Made by a program: the position numbers and the translations under genes | Shown here: one piece after another, positions 33,445 to 43,948 of the stretch | Numbering within the stretch: position 1 is the stretch's first letter | Layout: the number at the start of each line of letters is the position of its first letter | Assembly: GCA_032718475.1 (NCBI GenBank) | Contig: JAUCBJ010006805.1 | Span: forward strand, 100,161-164,160 | Direction: 5' to 3' | Length of the DNA: 64,000 bases | Source: Nemertoderma westbladi | Lineage: Eukaryota; Xenacoelomorpha; Nemertodermatida; Nemertodermatidae | The notes under the pieces: model-generated | Databases searched by the model: none | The model's input: the letters and a program-made list of their open reading frames with translations, nothing else | What the model was told of the DNA's origin: nothing

Positions 33445-34860
33445 GTTTGTTTACACAGTTGAATGCCTACTGCTATATTACAGTCTAAGCAAGTCTAGTA
33501 ATTCAGCATTAACTGCTAGCCTAGTAATTAATTACCGATACTGCTACTCAGTGTAGCGTGATATATATATAATATTAGAATACCGGTATGCTTATAGTAT
33601 ATATAAGTATTATTAGTAACTAGAATTAATTACAGAATACCGGTATGATTTCAGCCTAAATTTATATATATAATAGGCCTATCTTGAATACCGGTATACA
33701 GCTTACACTTATAATGTGTATATATAAGTATAATTACAGACTAGAATTAATTACAGAATACCGGTATAATTTCAGCCTATATTTATGAAAATAAAGATAA
33801 TAAGCCTATTGTAAATACCGGTATATCAATTATTTTAGAATAATTGAATTTCTGAATTTTAAGGGTTACTTGGTTACTTTAACTTACTTTATTACCGTTA
33901 TTTAAGCAGTAGTCCAACTGATATTGAGACCTAATTGTTGTATGGCAGGCCTACTATTTATAAATCGTTTGAGTTGATTTATAATATATATATACCCGTT
34001 TAATGGGTTTTGTCAATGTTTGAAATAAATGTTATTATTTCTGGGGGAGTCACTACACATAAGCTGTGCGCTCTCAGTGGAGTGCTACTTGTTAGACACT
34101 AAAACAAATAATTCTAATTTACCTAAGTTACTTAATACTACAAATTACGTACAATTCGGGTTGAGATTACAATCTCTAAATAAACACAAAAAATTTAATT
34201 ACAAATACGCAAATACGAATTTTTAGGGTAATTTTACAAGAAGTCTACTAACCAGCCTAACAAAGGGTTAGAATATCTGGTTATTACAACAGACAGGTTA
34301 CTACGGTATTTGAAAATAATAAGTAGTAGTAAATATACTGCGTTGTCCAGATAGGAAAATACCACCGTCTGACGACCTATAACCGTATCGCTATAGGTAC
34401 TACGTTATGTATCATGGAGTGTTCCTACCTAGAGATTAATTACCGCGGTCTACCAGAACCAACGTGCCTATTAACCACTTTACAACACAAATATACTGCC
34501 TACACATTAATCACCTTCGGAAAGTACAGTACACTAAACCCTAAATTAGGTACAAGTACTTGTACAACAAATAATTAGTAGTTAAAAATACTTGAACAGC
34601 TAAAAGAACCACGGTATCTGCCGGAGTGACCAAAGCACAAAATCTCCAGTCTTTACCTACGCCGAGCAGCCCTGATGTAGTACCGGGGTTAGTTTAACTA
34701 TAACGGTATGTATAACAAACACAATTACTGTAGGAATAAACTTGGGGAATGAATGTTGCGAATAATCGCATAAACTCTGAATAATAAATATTACGCTACG
34801 CGTACAAACTACTCAAACAAAATGCAGACCAAATACTGACAGACTACTATCAAGCCTAAA
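33445..34860 (-). other. Element 2 leader, gag-proximal part
   Basis: Homologue of element 1 leader (12,480-13,772). It holds the same 'ataccggtat' palindromes (33580-33830) and AT-rich sequence and runs up to the insertion point of element 3. No coding frame. Confidence 0.7.
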
Positions 34861-34865
34861 CAAAC

Positions 34866-35395
34866 TGTGACGGGATCTACGGATCCCGGTTTATCCGTTG
34901 GGTTTTCTATCCACGCGTCCCCGCCGTTGTGTGAAAGGTAAAATAGTTCTGATGTTGGGTAATATGTATAAAGGTATAATAGTCTGATAGTTGATATAGT
35001 ATAGTATGACACAACAGGTAATATATAATGGCGGTAGCGGACGGTGACAGAAGTCCCCGTTCCACCCTACTGATCTGACTGAGTAAACTGAATGAATGAT
35101 TACAGGTTACTGGTTATATTGCACGGTGGCCTTATTGCTACTCAATCGATGCCTTTCCCCCCTCTGATTGGTTGATATCCCTGTTGGCACCCTTTGGAGT
35201 GTTTCCCTTCACTCCCTGTGTTCTCTCTCGGTTAGGGGTTTGGCCCCTGACCCCTATTGTGTGTGTCTCCTTTGGGGCCTATTGTCCCCGTTTACTGGGC
35301 TGACACGAGGTTGATTGGTAATCAACCTCGTGCTCCCAATATTGCTTTATGGCTCATTCTATGGGTTTGTGTTAGCGGAATTGGATAAGCTAACA
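34866..35395 (-). repeat. Element 3, 3' LTR
   Basis: 530 bp, near identical to 41422-41951. It contains an inverted pair 'gaggttgattggtaatcaacctc' split around GG (about 35308-35330). Confidence 0.93.
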
Positions 35396-35404
35396 CTCCC
35401 CCCC
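35396..35404 (-). promoter_or_regulatory. Element 3 polypurine tract GGGGGGGAG
   Basis: On the minus strand GGGGGGGAG directly precedes the 3' LTR start TGTTAGC. This is the classic plus-strand primer position and fixes the element's orientation independently of the ORFs. Confidence 0.85.
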
Positions 35405-35830
35405 ATGCTATCTTCCCGGTGAGAAGATAGCATCCAACTCAAGTGCGCTACAATTCTGCTGGATCCCGATCTATTATCGGGTGTGGGGTGGGTCTATTTT
35501 TTCGGAGTCGGCTTTCCAGGCCGCTCCCTATGGGTATGATGTCACTACCCTCTGGCGTCTCGTGTCGGGCCGATCGTGCGCTTCTCTCACACAATTTTTG
35601 TTTCCCCAACACTCTCACCATTCTACTCCAACTCTCGCATACCCCCGGACCTCCTCGTCCCACAATCTTTCTCTCACTTCTCCTCCCCCACACTTGAATT
35701 GCGCCCACGCTCTCTTCGCACTCCGCACTATTACCTCTCCACTCTCTTGTCACTCCCTAAGGCTTTAATCTCTAATGCTACCCCTGTGCTATCATACTAT
35801 CTACCTACTGCTTACCAACTCTAACTATCT
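35405..35830 (-). other. Element 3 region next to the 3' LTR
   Basis: Non-repetitive, C/T-rich on the + strand, no supported frame. Several short overlapping open frames on both strands here are compositional. Confidence 0.4.
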
Positions 35831-37585
35831 AACTAACTCTGCTAACTACTAACTCTTACTACTTCTAGCTCTAACTGAGAGCCTCTAACTTTCTACTGAC
35901 TCTAACTCTCTACTAAGTCACTAAGTCTAACTAACTCCTACTAACTTTCTACTTCTACTAACTCTACTTGACTCCTCTGAGTCTACCAACTCTGCTAACT
36001 AGCTCTACTAACTCTACTCCACTAGCTCTGCTAACTCTACTCCACTAGCTCTGCTAACTCTACTCCACTCTTCTAACTACGTGGCGCTTGCGGTGCCCAC
36101 AACCACTCTACTATCTGGCACCCTATGTGCCCTCTCTACTACTCAACTACCTCTCTAACTCTACTACCTGGCACCCTATGTGCCCTCTACTACACTACGA
36201 CCTCTCTAACTCTACTACCTGGCACCCTATGTGCCCTCTCTACTACACTACTACCTCTCTAACTCTACTACCTCTAACACTCTAACTTTACTACCTGGCA
36301 CCCTACGTGCCCTCTCTACTCTTCTACTACCTGGCACCCAATGTGCCCGTCTCTACTCCTCTACTCCCCCTTTACGTCTCATCGCCTACACGTGACGTTC
36401 TGAGTGCCGGCAGAGTGGGTATGTTAATTATGTGAACTACTACTGACTCTACTATCTCTCTTCTAACTCTACTAACTCTTTTTTTTGTGCCCGGCACCTC
36501 TTGTGCCCGGCACCTTCTAACTCTACTAACTCTTTTTGTGCCCGGCACCTCTTGTGCCCGGCACCTTCTAACTCTACTAACTCTCTTAACTCTCTACTCT
36601 TCTACTTACGTGGCGCTTGCGGTGCCCACAACCACTCTACTATCTGGCACCCTATGTGCCCTTCTACTACTCAACTACCTCTACTACTAACTCCTTTTGT
36701 GCCCGGCACCTCTCGTGCCCGGCACCCACCCTAATTAACATACCCTGCTCTAACATCAAACACGTCATCACGCCCGTGCCCCATTAAGTTCAACGCATTC
36801 CCTACTAACTCTAACTACGTGGCGCTTACGGTGCCCACAACCTCTACTGCTCTACTACTTCCTAACTAGCGGTACTTACGTACCCTCTAACTCTAACTAG
36901 GTACTACGTACCTACTAACTCTAACTCTAACTAGGTACCACGTACCTACTAACTCTAACTCTAACTAGCGGTACTACACACCCTCTAACTCTAACTCTAA
37001 CTAGCGGTACTACGTACCCTCCAACTCTAACTCTAACTAGGTACCACGTACCTACTAACTCTAACTCTAACTAGGTACCACGTACCTACTGACTCTCTAA
37101 CTAACTCTAGGTACTACGTACCTACTAACTCTAACTCTAACTAGCGGTACTACGTACCCTCTAACTCTAACTCTAACTGGCGGTACTACGTACCCTCTAA
37201 CTCTAACTAGCGGTACTACGTACCCTCTAACTCTAACTCTAACTGGCGGTACTACGTACCCTCTAACTCTAACTCTAACTAGCGGTACTACGTACCCTCT
37301 AACTCTAACTCTAACTAGCGGTACTACGTACCCTCCAACTCTAACTCTCTAACTAACTAACTAACTCTAGGTACTACGTACCTACTAACTACTCTAGCTC
37401 TCTCTACTAGCTAGCGGTACTACGTACCTTCTTACTCTTACTAAATACTAACTCTCTCTCTCTTACTAACCGGTACTACGTACCCTTTAACTCTTACTCT
37501 CTCTAACTAATGGTACTGCGTACCCTCTAACTACTCTAACTGACTAACTAACTAACTCTTACTACCTAACTTACTTCTACCTACT
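35830..37585. repeat. Hairpin-studded tandem array in element 3
   Basis: CTAACT/CTAACTCT spacers alternate with short inverted repeats. From about 36840 to 37540 the unit is about 30-36 bp with GGTACTACGTACC (stem GGTAC/GTACC). At 36080-36360 and 36600-36665 it carries GGCACCCTATGTGCC (stem GGCAC/GTGCC), and at 36487-36725 GTGCCCGGCAC. A longer block 'acgtggcgcttgcggtgccc' recurs at about 36079, 36609 and (variant) 36818. The array replaces the Pol-coding part of a normal element. Confidence 0.85.
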
Positions 37586-37614
37586 TTATTATTTAATTAT
37601 TTTATTGTTTTTAA

Positions 37615-39519
37615 TTAAATAATTATTTTATATTTTGTGCGTGGGAAGGGCGTATCGCCCTCATTCCCACCCCCCTCAGTCCAAAACTTTGGACGACTAA
37701 AAACTCTCACGTGCCCCTTCTTCCGGTAGGCACTCTCCTGCTGCTCTCCTATACGTCCTTTAACTCTTCGCCACACTCTCTTCGGTGCTACCTTTGCTGG
37801 CCTCCCCCTTCGTATGTGCGCTGGCATTAAAGCCCTCGACGACCCCCGCTCGTCCCTCGGTATACACGGCGTCTGCCCATGTAATGCCCCCTCGCACTGT
37901 GTCAGTCCTGCGTGTGTATGCAACACGCCTCCTTCTACTTTCCCGACTCCTTTATGTTTACTCATGGGCTTCTCTGCCCCTGGTTTAGTCCTTTCACATC
38001 CTCTCCCTTTCCAACACTCTCCGGACCTGTGTCCTTTTACCACACATCGATGACATAGTCCGTTTGCGTCTGTGTAGGCTACACGATCTCGTTTGGGCAA
38101 CGCTTGCCAGTACTTACAACTCCTGGTCTTATGGGTTCCGTCCCGATGTAATTGACATTGGAATCCTGGATTATAGCGTTTCCTGTATAGTCCTTCACGT
38201 ATCGCGCTTAGGTTTATATGTACCGATTTTATGTTTCGATTGTCTAGACTCGGCCTACTGGGTATATTGGGATTGTGTTTATTTTTGGTGTTATTTTCTT
38301 TCTGTCCCTGCCACGGTGTGGCCCTGCTATCAACTAACTGTGGACTAGCAGTCCCCTGTATGGCCGCGTGTGGTAGCGACTGTCCGCACGACCTGCTCTC
38401 GTCCAGGGAGTTCGATGTTCTTGCTCCTATCGGGGTATATTGTCGATATTGTGATGGGGGAATGTCACCCTGTCCCCCCCCAGCCCGTATGTTTGGTACT
38501 GGGGTTGATGTTAATACATTGGGGCCCATACGTCTATCTCCAATAACTCCCCCCTCCCCTGGATATATGTTATGTCCCTGTGTATTATAGTCATGCTGCT
38601 GTACCGATATAGGCCTACCTACCTCTCGCCTACCTACCGGTATATACTCCGCGACTTCCGGGTTTAATCCCGTCGTTCGCGCTACCCCATCGCCTACTCT
38701 ATCTCTCCCAGCATGGCCTATAATAGTATGTGCAGTAAGGCCTACAGTATGTCCTGCAGTCTGCATGTGCCCTTCCGAACCGAAGTTTATTCTTCGCGAA
38801 TCTCGAATCTCCCCGCGACTACCGTACTCTCGATCGGCAGCTATATCCCGTCGGGAAGCTTCTCTCCGATCCCCTCTCCTGTTCTCGACTTTGTATTGGT
38901 ACGTCTTGTACCCCTCTCTTGGCGTGCGGTGCGTTTCTCCGGGGCGACGGCAATCTCCCGAAGTTCGACCCCACTGGCTCCCTGACTCCATCTCTACTAT
39001 CGACGGTTCGTTATCCGTCCTCGCACTCCTATCATTCGTGGCGACACCTTTTCTACTATCTCCTCTTCTTCTCTTTTCAGTGCAGTATTCCGGCTCATGA
39101 GATCTCTCGTCAACCTCCCGGTTAAACTCCACTCTTCTTCCTCCCTCTTCTAATCGGGCTCGACGCTTCGTCTGCCCTCTCGCGACGTCAACCTGCCTCT
39201 CTCTGCTCGATCGCACGCCGCCGGGGATACTCGCAATCCCCCTATTACTCTCCGTCGCCGGGTGTTGCGGTTTACCTGATTCGGCCCGCGCATTATCCGC
39301 TGACGGCTGTGGGACACTCTCTGCCCCCCCTCTCTCTCTACTAACTTCTCGCGGTGGGGTGTCCGTAGCCCCCCCCCACCCGCCACTTCTAACTTCACTA
39401 CCTCTTACTACACTTCTACACCCCTCTTGTGGGGCATTCTCTGCCCCCCCTCTCTCGCCACTAATCTTATGTGGTGGGGCGCCCGTAGCCCCCCCCCCAC
39501 TCGCCACATCTAACTTCAC
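37615..39519 (-). CDS. Element 3 Gag, C-terminal frame (634 codons)
   Basis: Gly/Arg/Glu-rich protein with an internal repeat (GGATGAPPHKISGERGGAEN followed by GGATDTPPREVSRERGGAES). It has a zinc-knuckle region at residues about 455-505 (CQLHRDGTHKTRSC, LCHRCVVKGHRSGEC, CEGALHGQTPC) and a basic C-terminus (RRGRPAKVAPKRVWRRVKGR). The knuckle spacing resembles BEL/Pao Gag. The frame begins by overlapping the upstream frame at a run of G (about 39489-39497), so it is probably the continuation of one Gag rather than a separate protein. Confidence 0.7.
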   Translation of the reverse strand: MKLDVASGGGATGAPPHKISGERGGAENAPQEGCRSVVRGSEVRSGGWGGATDTPPREVSRERGGAESVPQPSADNARAESGKPQHPATESNRGIASIPGGVRSSRERQVDVARGQTKRRARLEEGGRRVEFNREVDERSHEPEYCTEKRRRGDSRKGVATNDRSARTDNEPSIVEMESGSQWGRTSGDCRRPGETHRTPREGYKTYQYKVENRRGDRREASRRDIAADREYGSRGEIRDSRRINFGSEGHMQTAGHTVGLTAHTIIGHAGRDRVGDGVARTTGLNPEVAEYIPVGRREVGRPISVQQHDYNTQGHNIYPGEGGVIGDRRMGPNVLTSTPVPNIRAGGGQGDIPPSQYRQYTPIGARTSNSLDESRSCGQSLPHAAIQGTASPQLVDSRATPWQGQKENNTKNKHNPNIPSRPSLDNRNIKSVHINLSAIREGLYRKRYNPGFQCQLHRDGTHKTRSCKYWQALPKRDRVAYTDANGLCHRCVVKGHRSGECWKGRGCERTKPGAEKPMSKHKGVGKVEGGVLHTHAGLTQCEGALHGQTPCIPRDERGSSRALMPAHIRRGRPAKVAPKRVWRRVKGRIGEQQESAYRKKGHVRVFSRPKFWTEGGGNEGDTPFPRTKYKIII

Positions 39520-40012
39520 TATCTCTTACTTCGTCTCTACACCCCTCTCTAGTCGACGCACTGTCTCTACTACGGCTGGGTCTATTCACCCCCGCCTCTC
39601 TCTCTACTACTGCGTGGCCTACCAGGCCCACCTCGGGTTGGCTCAATCGCGCCACTTCCTGCCTACTAACTACGTGGCCTACCAGGCCGCCGTCTGCCGG
39701 GCTATACACGTCTGACGCGTTCACATTAATAGCACCATTCCCAATATTATTTGTTAAATCAATTAAATTATTAGAATTTGAAACGGGATTATTATTTAAA
39801 TTATTTAAATTACTTAGATCACTACTATTCTCTAAACTTAAATTATTATTCGAATTATTTTGCGGGTTTGAATTGAAATTATTATTTAGAGTATTTGTAT
39901 TTAAATTTAAATTACTACTACCCGGTAAAATATTATTTCCTGTAATAAAGGGATTAGGATTATCTACTACGGTACTATTAATATTAACATTTCCTAACGT
40001 ACTACTACTACC
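39467..40012 (-). CDS. Element 3 Gag, middle frame with Asn-rich low-complexity segment
   Basis: Between the two longer frames, the minus strand is open from the G7 run near 40010 to TAA at 39467-39469. It encodes GGSSSTLGNVNINSTVVDNP, an Asn/Leu-rich stretch, then NASDVYSPADGGLVGHVV and an Arg/Glu-rich part. It joins the upstream frame by one base at G7 (about 40009-40015) and the downstream frame by one base at the next G run. A single Gag of roughly 1200 residues split at two homopolymers is the simplest reading. Confidence 0.6.
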   Translation of the reverse strand, partial: GSSSTLGNVNINSTVVDNPNPFITGNNILPGSSNLNLNTNTLNNNFNSNPQNNSNNNLSLENSSDLSNLNNLNNNPVSNSNNLIDLTNNIGNGAINVNASDVYSPADGGLVGHVVSRQEVARLSQPEVGLVGHAVVEREAGVNRPSRSRDSASTREGCRDEVRDSEVRCGEWGGGYGRPTT

Positions 40013-41292
40013 CCCCCGCCCGTACGGCTACACCAGTTCTGGTTCTCTCGCCCGGTGTCTGTAAGTGGGGTCTCACTCTCTGACAGTTCCAACCGCGCCA
40101 GTTCTAGTCGGCGCTGATTCAGTTTGGCTTGATGTTGCATAATCCCCCTTAGTAGGGCATGCAAATCATCCCGCCTGCGCTTACACTCTATCCCTCTCTG
40201 TCGCATATTCTGCTCGGCCAACTCTGCCTCTCTCGCAATCATCTCAAGCCGCCTCGCCGGCTCGCTCTCTACTCCCATCTCTCGCTCTCTACACTCCTTG
40301 GCTCTCTCTCTAAACTCCTCGGCTTTCTCTCTATACTCCTTTTCCGACTCTCCTAACTCCTCTGAGAATGCGGTTTCCTCTCTCAATTGTCTCTCTAACC
40401 CATTCTGCTCTGTCTCAACTATTTCTAATTTATACGCCATGCGTTCACTCTCTCGCACCCGTCTTTCTTTTACGGAGGATGTAGCAGACTTATCGGTTGC
40501 GACGGACTCCCGTCGCCCCTCCGTCCCACTAACTTTCCCCCGCCTCCCGGAACTTCCTCCGACCGACGAGACCGAATCCTCGGAGTTAACCTCGGATTCG
40601 CCCTCCTCAGGTCTCTTCCAACCCACTAATTTTACTCCCCGGGCATCGACTAAGTATGGCCCTACGTACACTACGCTAGGTTCCATACCCCCACATTCCC
40701 ACAGTTTAAACAGTTCGAAGGCAACTCCCCACGCCCTCAACTCTGCTAGTTCTCTCTGTCCAGAACACACTAGGTGATCAAAGTATCTGTTCGACTCACC
40801 TAGTCGCTTTCTCAGTCTCACCTCGTCTATCTTCGCCCCCTCCTTGGCCTCCTTTAGTAGTTCCCGGGTCGCGTTGTAGGCCCGTCGAAGTCGATCAGAA
40901 ACCCCGACATCCTCGTCGCCGATCTCTCCTCTGTCTCTTCGGGTCCGACGTCGTACCGACGGCCCCACCGTTGCCGTTCCGGTGGACCGTTCGTCGTCCT
41001 CGGCCTGTGGCTGGCCGGTGACATCGGTATGTCGACCCTCGCTCCGCGTCGACTCGTCTTTCTCTTCTCCTCCCGACTCGTCTCCTCTACTCGACTCGCT
41101 CTCTCCTGGTAGACGACCCCCCACATCTTGGTTCGCCGTGTTGCTCGTTATCGACGTAGCGTCAACCTGCGTCGACGTGGTCGGCGTAGCATCGACCGGC
41201 GTCGTGGGTTCGTATCGTCTCGCCGTGGCCTCGCGGATCGTTAGATCGTCGTCCGGGGTCCGCGGCGGTGTCGTTCCTTTCTCTCGACTCAT
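39994..41292 (-). CDS. Element 3 Gag, N-terminal frame (432 codons)
   Basis: Starts MSREKGTTPPRTPDDDLTIR about 130 bases after the 5' LTR. It is Thr/Ser/Arg/Glu-rich, with a long Arg/Glu coiled-coil-like block (EEFRERAKECREREMG, RRLEMIAREAELAEQNMRQR). It ends by running through the G7 run into GGGVVVVR and stop. It has no similarity I can see to the Gag of elements 1 and 2 and no catalytic domain. Confidence 0.75.
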   Translation of the reverse strand: MSREKGTTPPRTPDDDLTIREATARRYEPTTPVDATPTTSTQVDATSITSNTANQDVGGRLPGESESSRGDESGGEEKDESTRSEGRHTDVTGQPQAEDDERSTGTATVGPSVRRRTRRDRGEIGDEDVGVSDRLRRAYNATRELLKEAKEGAKIDEVRLRKRLGESNRYFDHLVCSGQRELAELRAWGVAFELFKLWECGGMEPSVVYVGPYLVDARGVKLVGWKRPEEGESEVNSEDSVSSVGGSSGRRGKVSGTEGRRESVATDKSATSSVKERRVRESERMAYKLEIVETEQNGLERQLREETAFSEELGESEKEYREKAEEFRERAKECREREMGVESEPARRLEMIAREAELAEQNMRQRGIECKRRRDDLHALLRGIMQHQAKLNQRRLELARLELSESETPLTDTGRENQNWCSRTGGGVVVVR

Positions 41293-41421
41293 CTCGCCTT
41301 TGGTAGCTGGCAGCCACAGTCTGTCAGTTGGTTAGATCTAGTTCTATCACTGTCAGACTGTTAGGGCAGCTGCTAGGATTCTATCTCTGTCAGGGCAGCT
41401 GGGCGGATCTAGTTCTGTCAC
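41293..41421 (-). other. Element 3 leader
   Basis: Short leader after the 5' LTR with three related 'gacagaactagatc'-like segments (minus strand). I could not match a tRNA primer site. Confidence 0.5.
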
Positions 41422-41951
41422 TGTGACGGGATCTACGGATCCCGGTTTATCCGTTGGGTTTTCTATCCACGCGTCCCCGCCGTTGTGTGAAAGGTAAAAT
41501 AGTTCTGATGTTGGGTAATATGTATAAAGGTATAATAGTCTGATAGTTGATATAGTATAGTATGACACAACAGGTAATATATAATGGCGGTAGCGGACGG
41601 TGACAGAAGTCCCCGTTCCACCCTACTGATCTGACTGAGTAAACTGAATGAATGATTACAGGTTACTGGTTATATTGCACGGTGGCCTTATTGCTACTCA
41701 ATCGATGCCTTTCCTCCCTCTGATTGGTTGATATCCCTGTTGGCACCCTTTGGAGTGTTTCCCTTCACTCCCTGTGTTCTCTCTCGGTTAGGGGTTTGGC
41801 CCCTGACCCCTATTGTGTGTGTCTCCTTTGGGGCCTATTGTCCCCGTTTACTGGGCTGACACGAGGTTGATTGGTAATCAACCTCGTGCTCCCAATATTG
41901 CTTTATGGCTCATTCTATGGGTTTGTGTTAGCGGAATTGGATAAGCTAACA
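41422..41951 (-). repeat. Element 3, 5' LTR
   Basis: 530 bp copy of 34866-35395; TSD CAAAC follows at 41952-41956. Confidence 0.93.
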
Positions 41952-42725
41952 CAAACTACGGTATATGCAGACTCCGAAATGATTAGTTAGTATGCGTTCT
42001 AACCTAGTAGTACGACTTATTCTTTCACAGGGGGTTTACCTCACAGCACTTGAAGCCCCTACGTTCCCAACTAGCACTTTATCGGACAGATGCTCTACAC
42101 ACACTGAAATTTCCTCAAACCCAACAACAGCCAGACAACTATCCAGCCTACAAATTATCTAAATAAAATTATACGCTACCCGTACAGACTACACAAACAA
42201 AGTACAGACCAAACGATGGCAGACTACTATCAAGCCCAAATACACTACAGTATATGCAGACTCCGAAATGATTAGTTAGTATGCGTTCTAACCCAGTAGT
42301 ACGACTTTTTCACAGGGGGTTTACCTCACAGCACTTGAAGCCCCTACTTTCCTAACTAGCACTTTATCGGACAGATGCTCTACACACACTGCAATCCGTT
42401 CAGACTTAACAACAGTTAGACAACAGTCAAGCCTACAAATTATCTGTACAATCTGAGCAGGCTTACACGCCTTCTGCTCAATACTGGCCTACAAATAAAT
42501 AAAACTGACAGAAATAAGTAAGCTCCAAAAGAAACAAGGGGTGTACAGTCCCTAATCTCTTAAACAGCCTACCGGTATACAATACCACAATCGAATAATA
42601 CTGCTGTACCTGTACTGCTGTAGGTACCGGTCCGGATGATCAGGCAGTCAGGCCTACTGGTTACCGGTCGACCGGTACTTTAGACTAGATTGCTTACACC
42701 GCAATCTAGAAGCAATATCTGTTAT
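41952..42725 (-). other. Element 2 leader, LTR-proximal part, with tandem duplication
   Basis: Carries two copies of a block containing 'atgcagactccgaaatgatt' and 'gtagtacgactt', at 41962 and 42254 (plus coordinates), matching the 288-bp duplication in the element 1 leader. The first 20 bases after the 5' LTR (minus strand, 'ataacagatattgcttc') resemble the same site in element 1. Confidence 0.75.
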
Positions 42726-43863
42726 TGTTTGCGCTTTTAAGACCTTTGACAGTTTAACCTGCCAAATTAGGATGTCTTTTAGATGATAGATAGTCTTTAG
42801 CCTATGACGAGTATTTGATACACTACATTAGCCGAAGCCAGTCTATGCGCAATCATTCACCCGCTGGATATACCCGGGAGACTGAATTCGGAAGCTTAAT
42901 GATTGATGGTGTAAGCCTACTGTATTATTCGACTGATCGTAATATATAATCTCTGCCAAATATTATTCACTTTCGGGAAATATTAACAGTTCCTTTAGGA
43001 CGTGGCGCTCTAAATATGTAAACAGAGTTATGTCTTAAACCAGACGCAATGAGATGGCTATAGATTCACGTATATGGCGCATTCTTTAGGATATGCTTTG
43101 TTATCGGTCACAATCATACACAATGCTGCACAATGCTGCACACCAATCTGCCGACCTTCACTAATTTTAGTCACATACAAAGAGAATAACAGACAATACA
43201 TGTAGGGCCTATAAAATAGCATTAGATTCACTTCACACCACTTAACATAAGTCGCAATCGTTTATATGTAACCGGTCTCTCTAACCTTTAGTATATCAAG
43301 AAGATTGGGGTGTCTGACTATTGATCAGTATTCCAAATATAATCTTCCATCAACAAATATAATGAATAACCGACAGCAAAAGCAGTAATGTTAAGTAAGA
43401 TATGCATGATATGTTTAGATAACAGATATACGTTCTATAATTAAGCCTACTAATGTTAAGCTAAAGACTGAAACACGGAGGTGCCAAAAGCCGGTGTTCT
43501 TAGGCTCTGGGCAAAAACATAACACTGAATTCCTGAGTTTCTGTATCCAACCTCCAACACAGAGACAAAAAACGCTCTGATTGGTCGACCGTACAAAGAG
43601 AGAACAAAGAACAAAGAAATGTTCGACGTGGCAATATCAGCTGTTAGCCGTCGTCATGGTAGCGACACTGTTTTCAAGAGTATCCAGCTTATTGCGTCAC
43701 GAAATTGCGGATTATGTCCGCTAAAGTACACCTACAGAAGAAATTACTTTTATGTCCTCTAAAACACCAGTACAGTAAGGACACGGCCTTTTTATGCCCA
43801 GTAAACCAACTACAGAGTACTTTACGGGGAAAATAACCAGCTAATTACGCAAAAGCTTTTACA
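42726..43863 (-). repeat. Element 2, 5' LTR
   Basis: 1138 bp partner of 23193-24330 with about 7 substitutions. Confidence 0.93.
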
Positions 43864-43868
43864 ATCAG
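43864..43868. repeat. Target-site duplication ATCAG, right copy
   Basis: Matches 23188-23192. Only 80 bp of intron separate it from exon 2. Confidence 0.88.
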
Positions 43869-43948
43869 TTATAAAATATAATAATGTAGGCCTAGATACT
43901 GTGCCTACATACCTGTTACATACATACCTACATGCCTGTTATTTGCAG

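Larger units (their letters stand above)
34866..41951 (-). mobile_element. Element 3: gag-only LTR retrotransposon nested in element 2, 7.1 kb
   Basis: LTRs of 530 bp at 41422-41951 (5') and 34866-35395 (3'), reading TGTTAGCTTATCC to CCCGTCACA on the minus strand. They are flanked by the 5-bp TSD CAAAC (34861-34865 and 41952-41956). I saw one LTR-LTR difference (C/T near 35159/41715), so it is very young. Gag-type frames with a zinc knuckle occupy 41292-37615. No protease, RT, RNase H or integrase is present. The rest (35405-37614) is a tandem-repeat hairpin array. The 5-bp TSD and zinc-knuckle style point to BEL/Pao-type mobilisation, in trans. Confidence 0.92.
23193..43863 (-). mobile_element. 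Element 2: RT-less BEL/Pao LTR retrotransposon, minus strand, 20.7 kb including nested element 3
   Basis: LTRs of 1138 bp at 42726-43863 (5') and 23193-24330 (3'), flanked by the 5-bp TSD ATCAG (23188-23192 and 43864-43868). Without element 3 and its TSD the body is about 13.6 kb. It is the same family as element 1: homologous leader repeats, gag, protease, accessory frame, small basic frame and pre-LTR sequence. I count about 7 differences between its two LTRs, so it is older than element 1. It lacks RT and integrase and carries a further 1.3-kb insertion between gag and protease. Confidence 0.93.
8399..43948 (+). other. Intron 1, 35.5 kb, mostly nested LTR retrotransposons
   Basis: Runs from GTGAGT at 8399 to the acceptor ...ATTTGCAG at 43948. 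Removing elements 1 and 2 with one copy of each TSD leaves about 2.5 kb (8399-10318, 22680-23192, 43869-43948). Two independently inserted BEL/Pao elements in opposite orientation, with a third nested in one of them, therefore account for about 93% of the intron. Confidence 0.75.

Noticed and set aside
35440-35830. Overlapping frames on both strands next to the element 3 LTR
   Set aside because: Low-complexity C/T-rich composition, no shared motif, not conserved with anything else in the window.
36840-37540. CRISPR-like array or telomeric repeat
   Set aside because: Units are contiguous without unique spacers, and TTAGAG-type words are not a known telomere unit; the array lies inside an LTR element.
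37785-39715. Several + strand frames opposite the element 3 Gag
   Set aside because: GC-rich antisense shadows; the minus-strand frame has the zinc knuckle and agrees with the LTR/polypurine-tract orientation.
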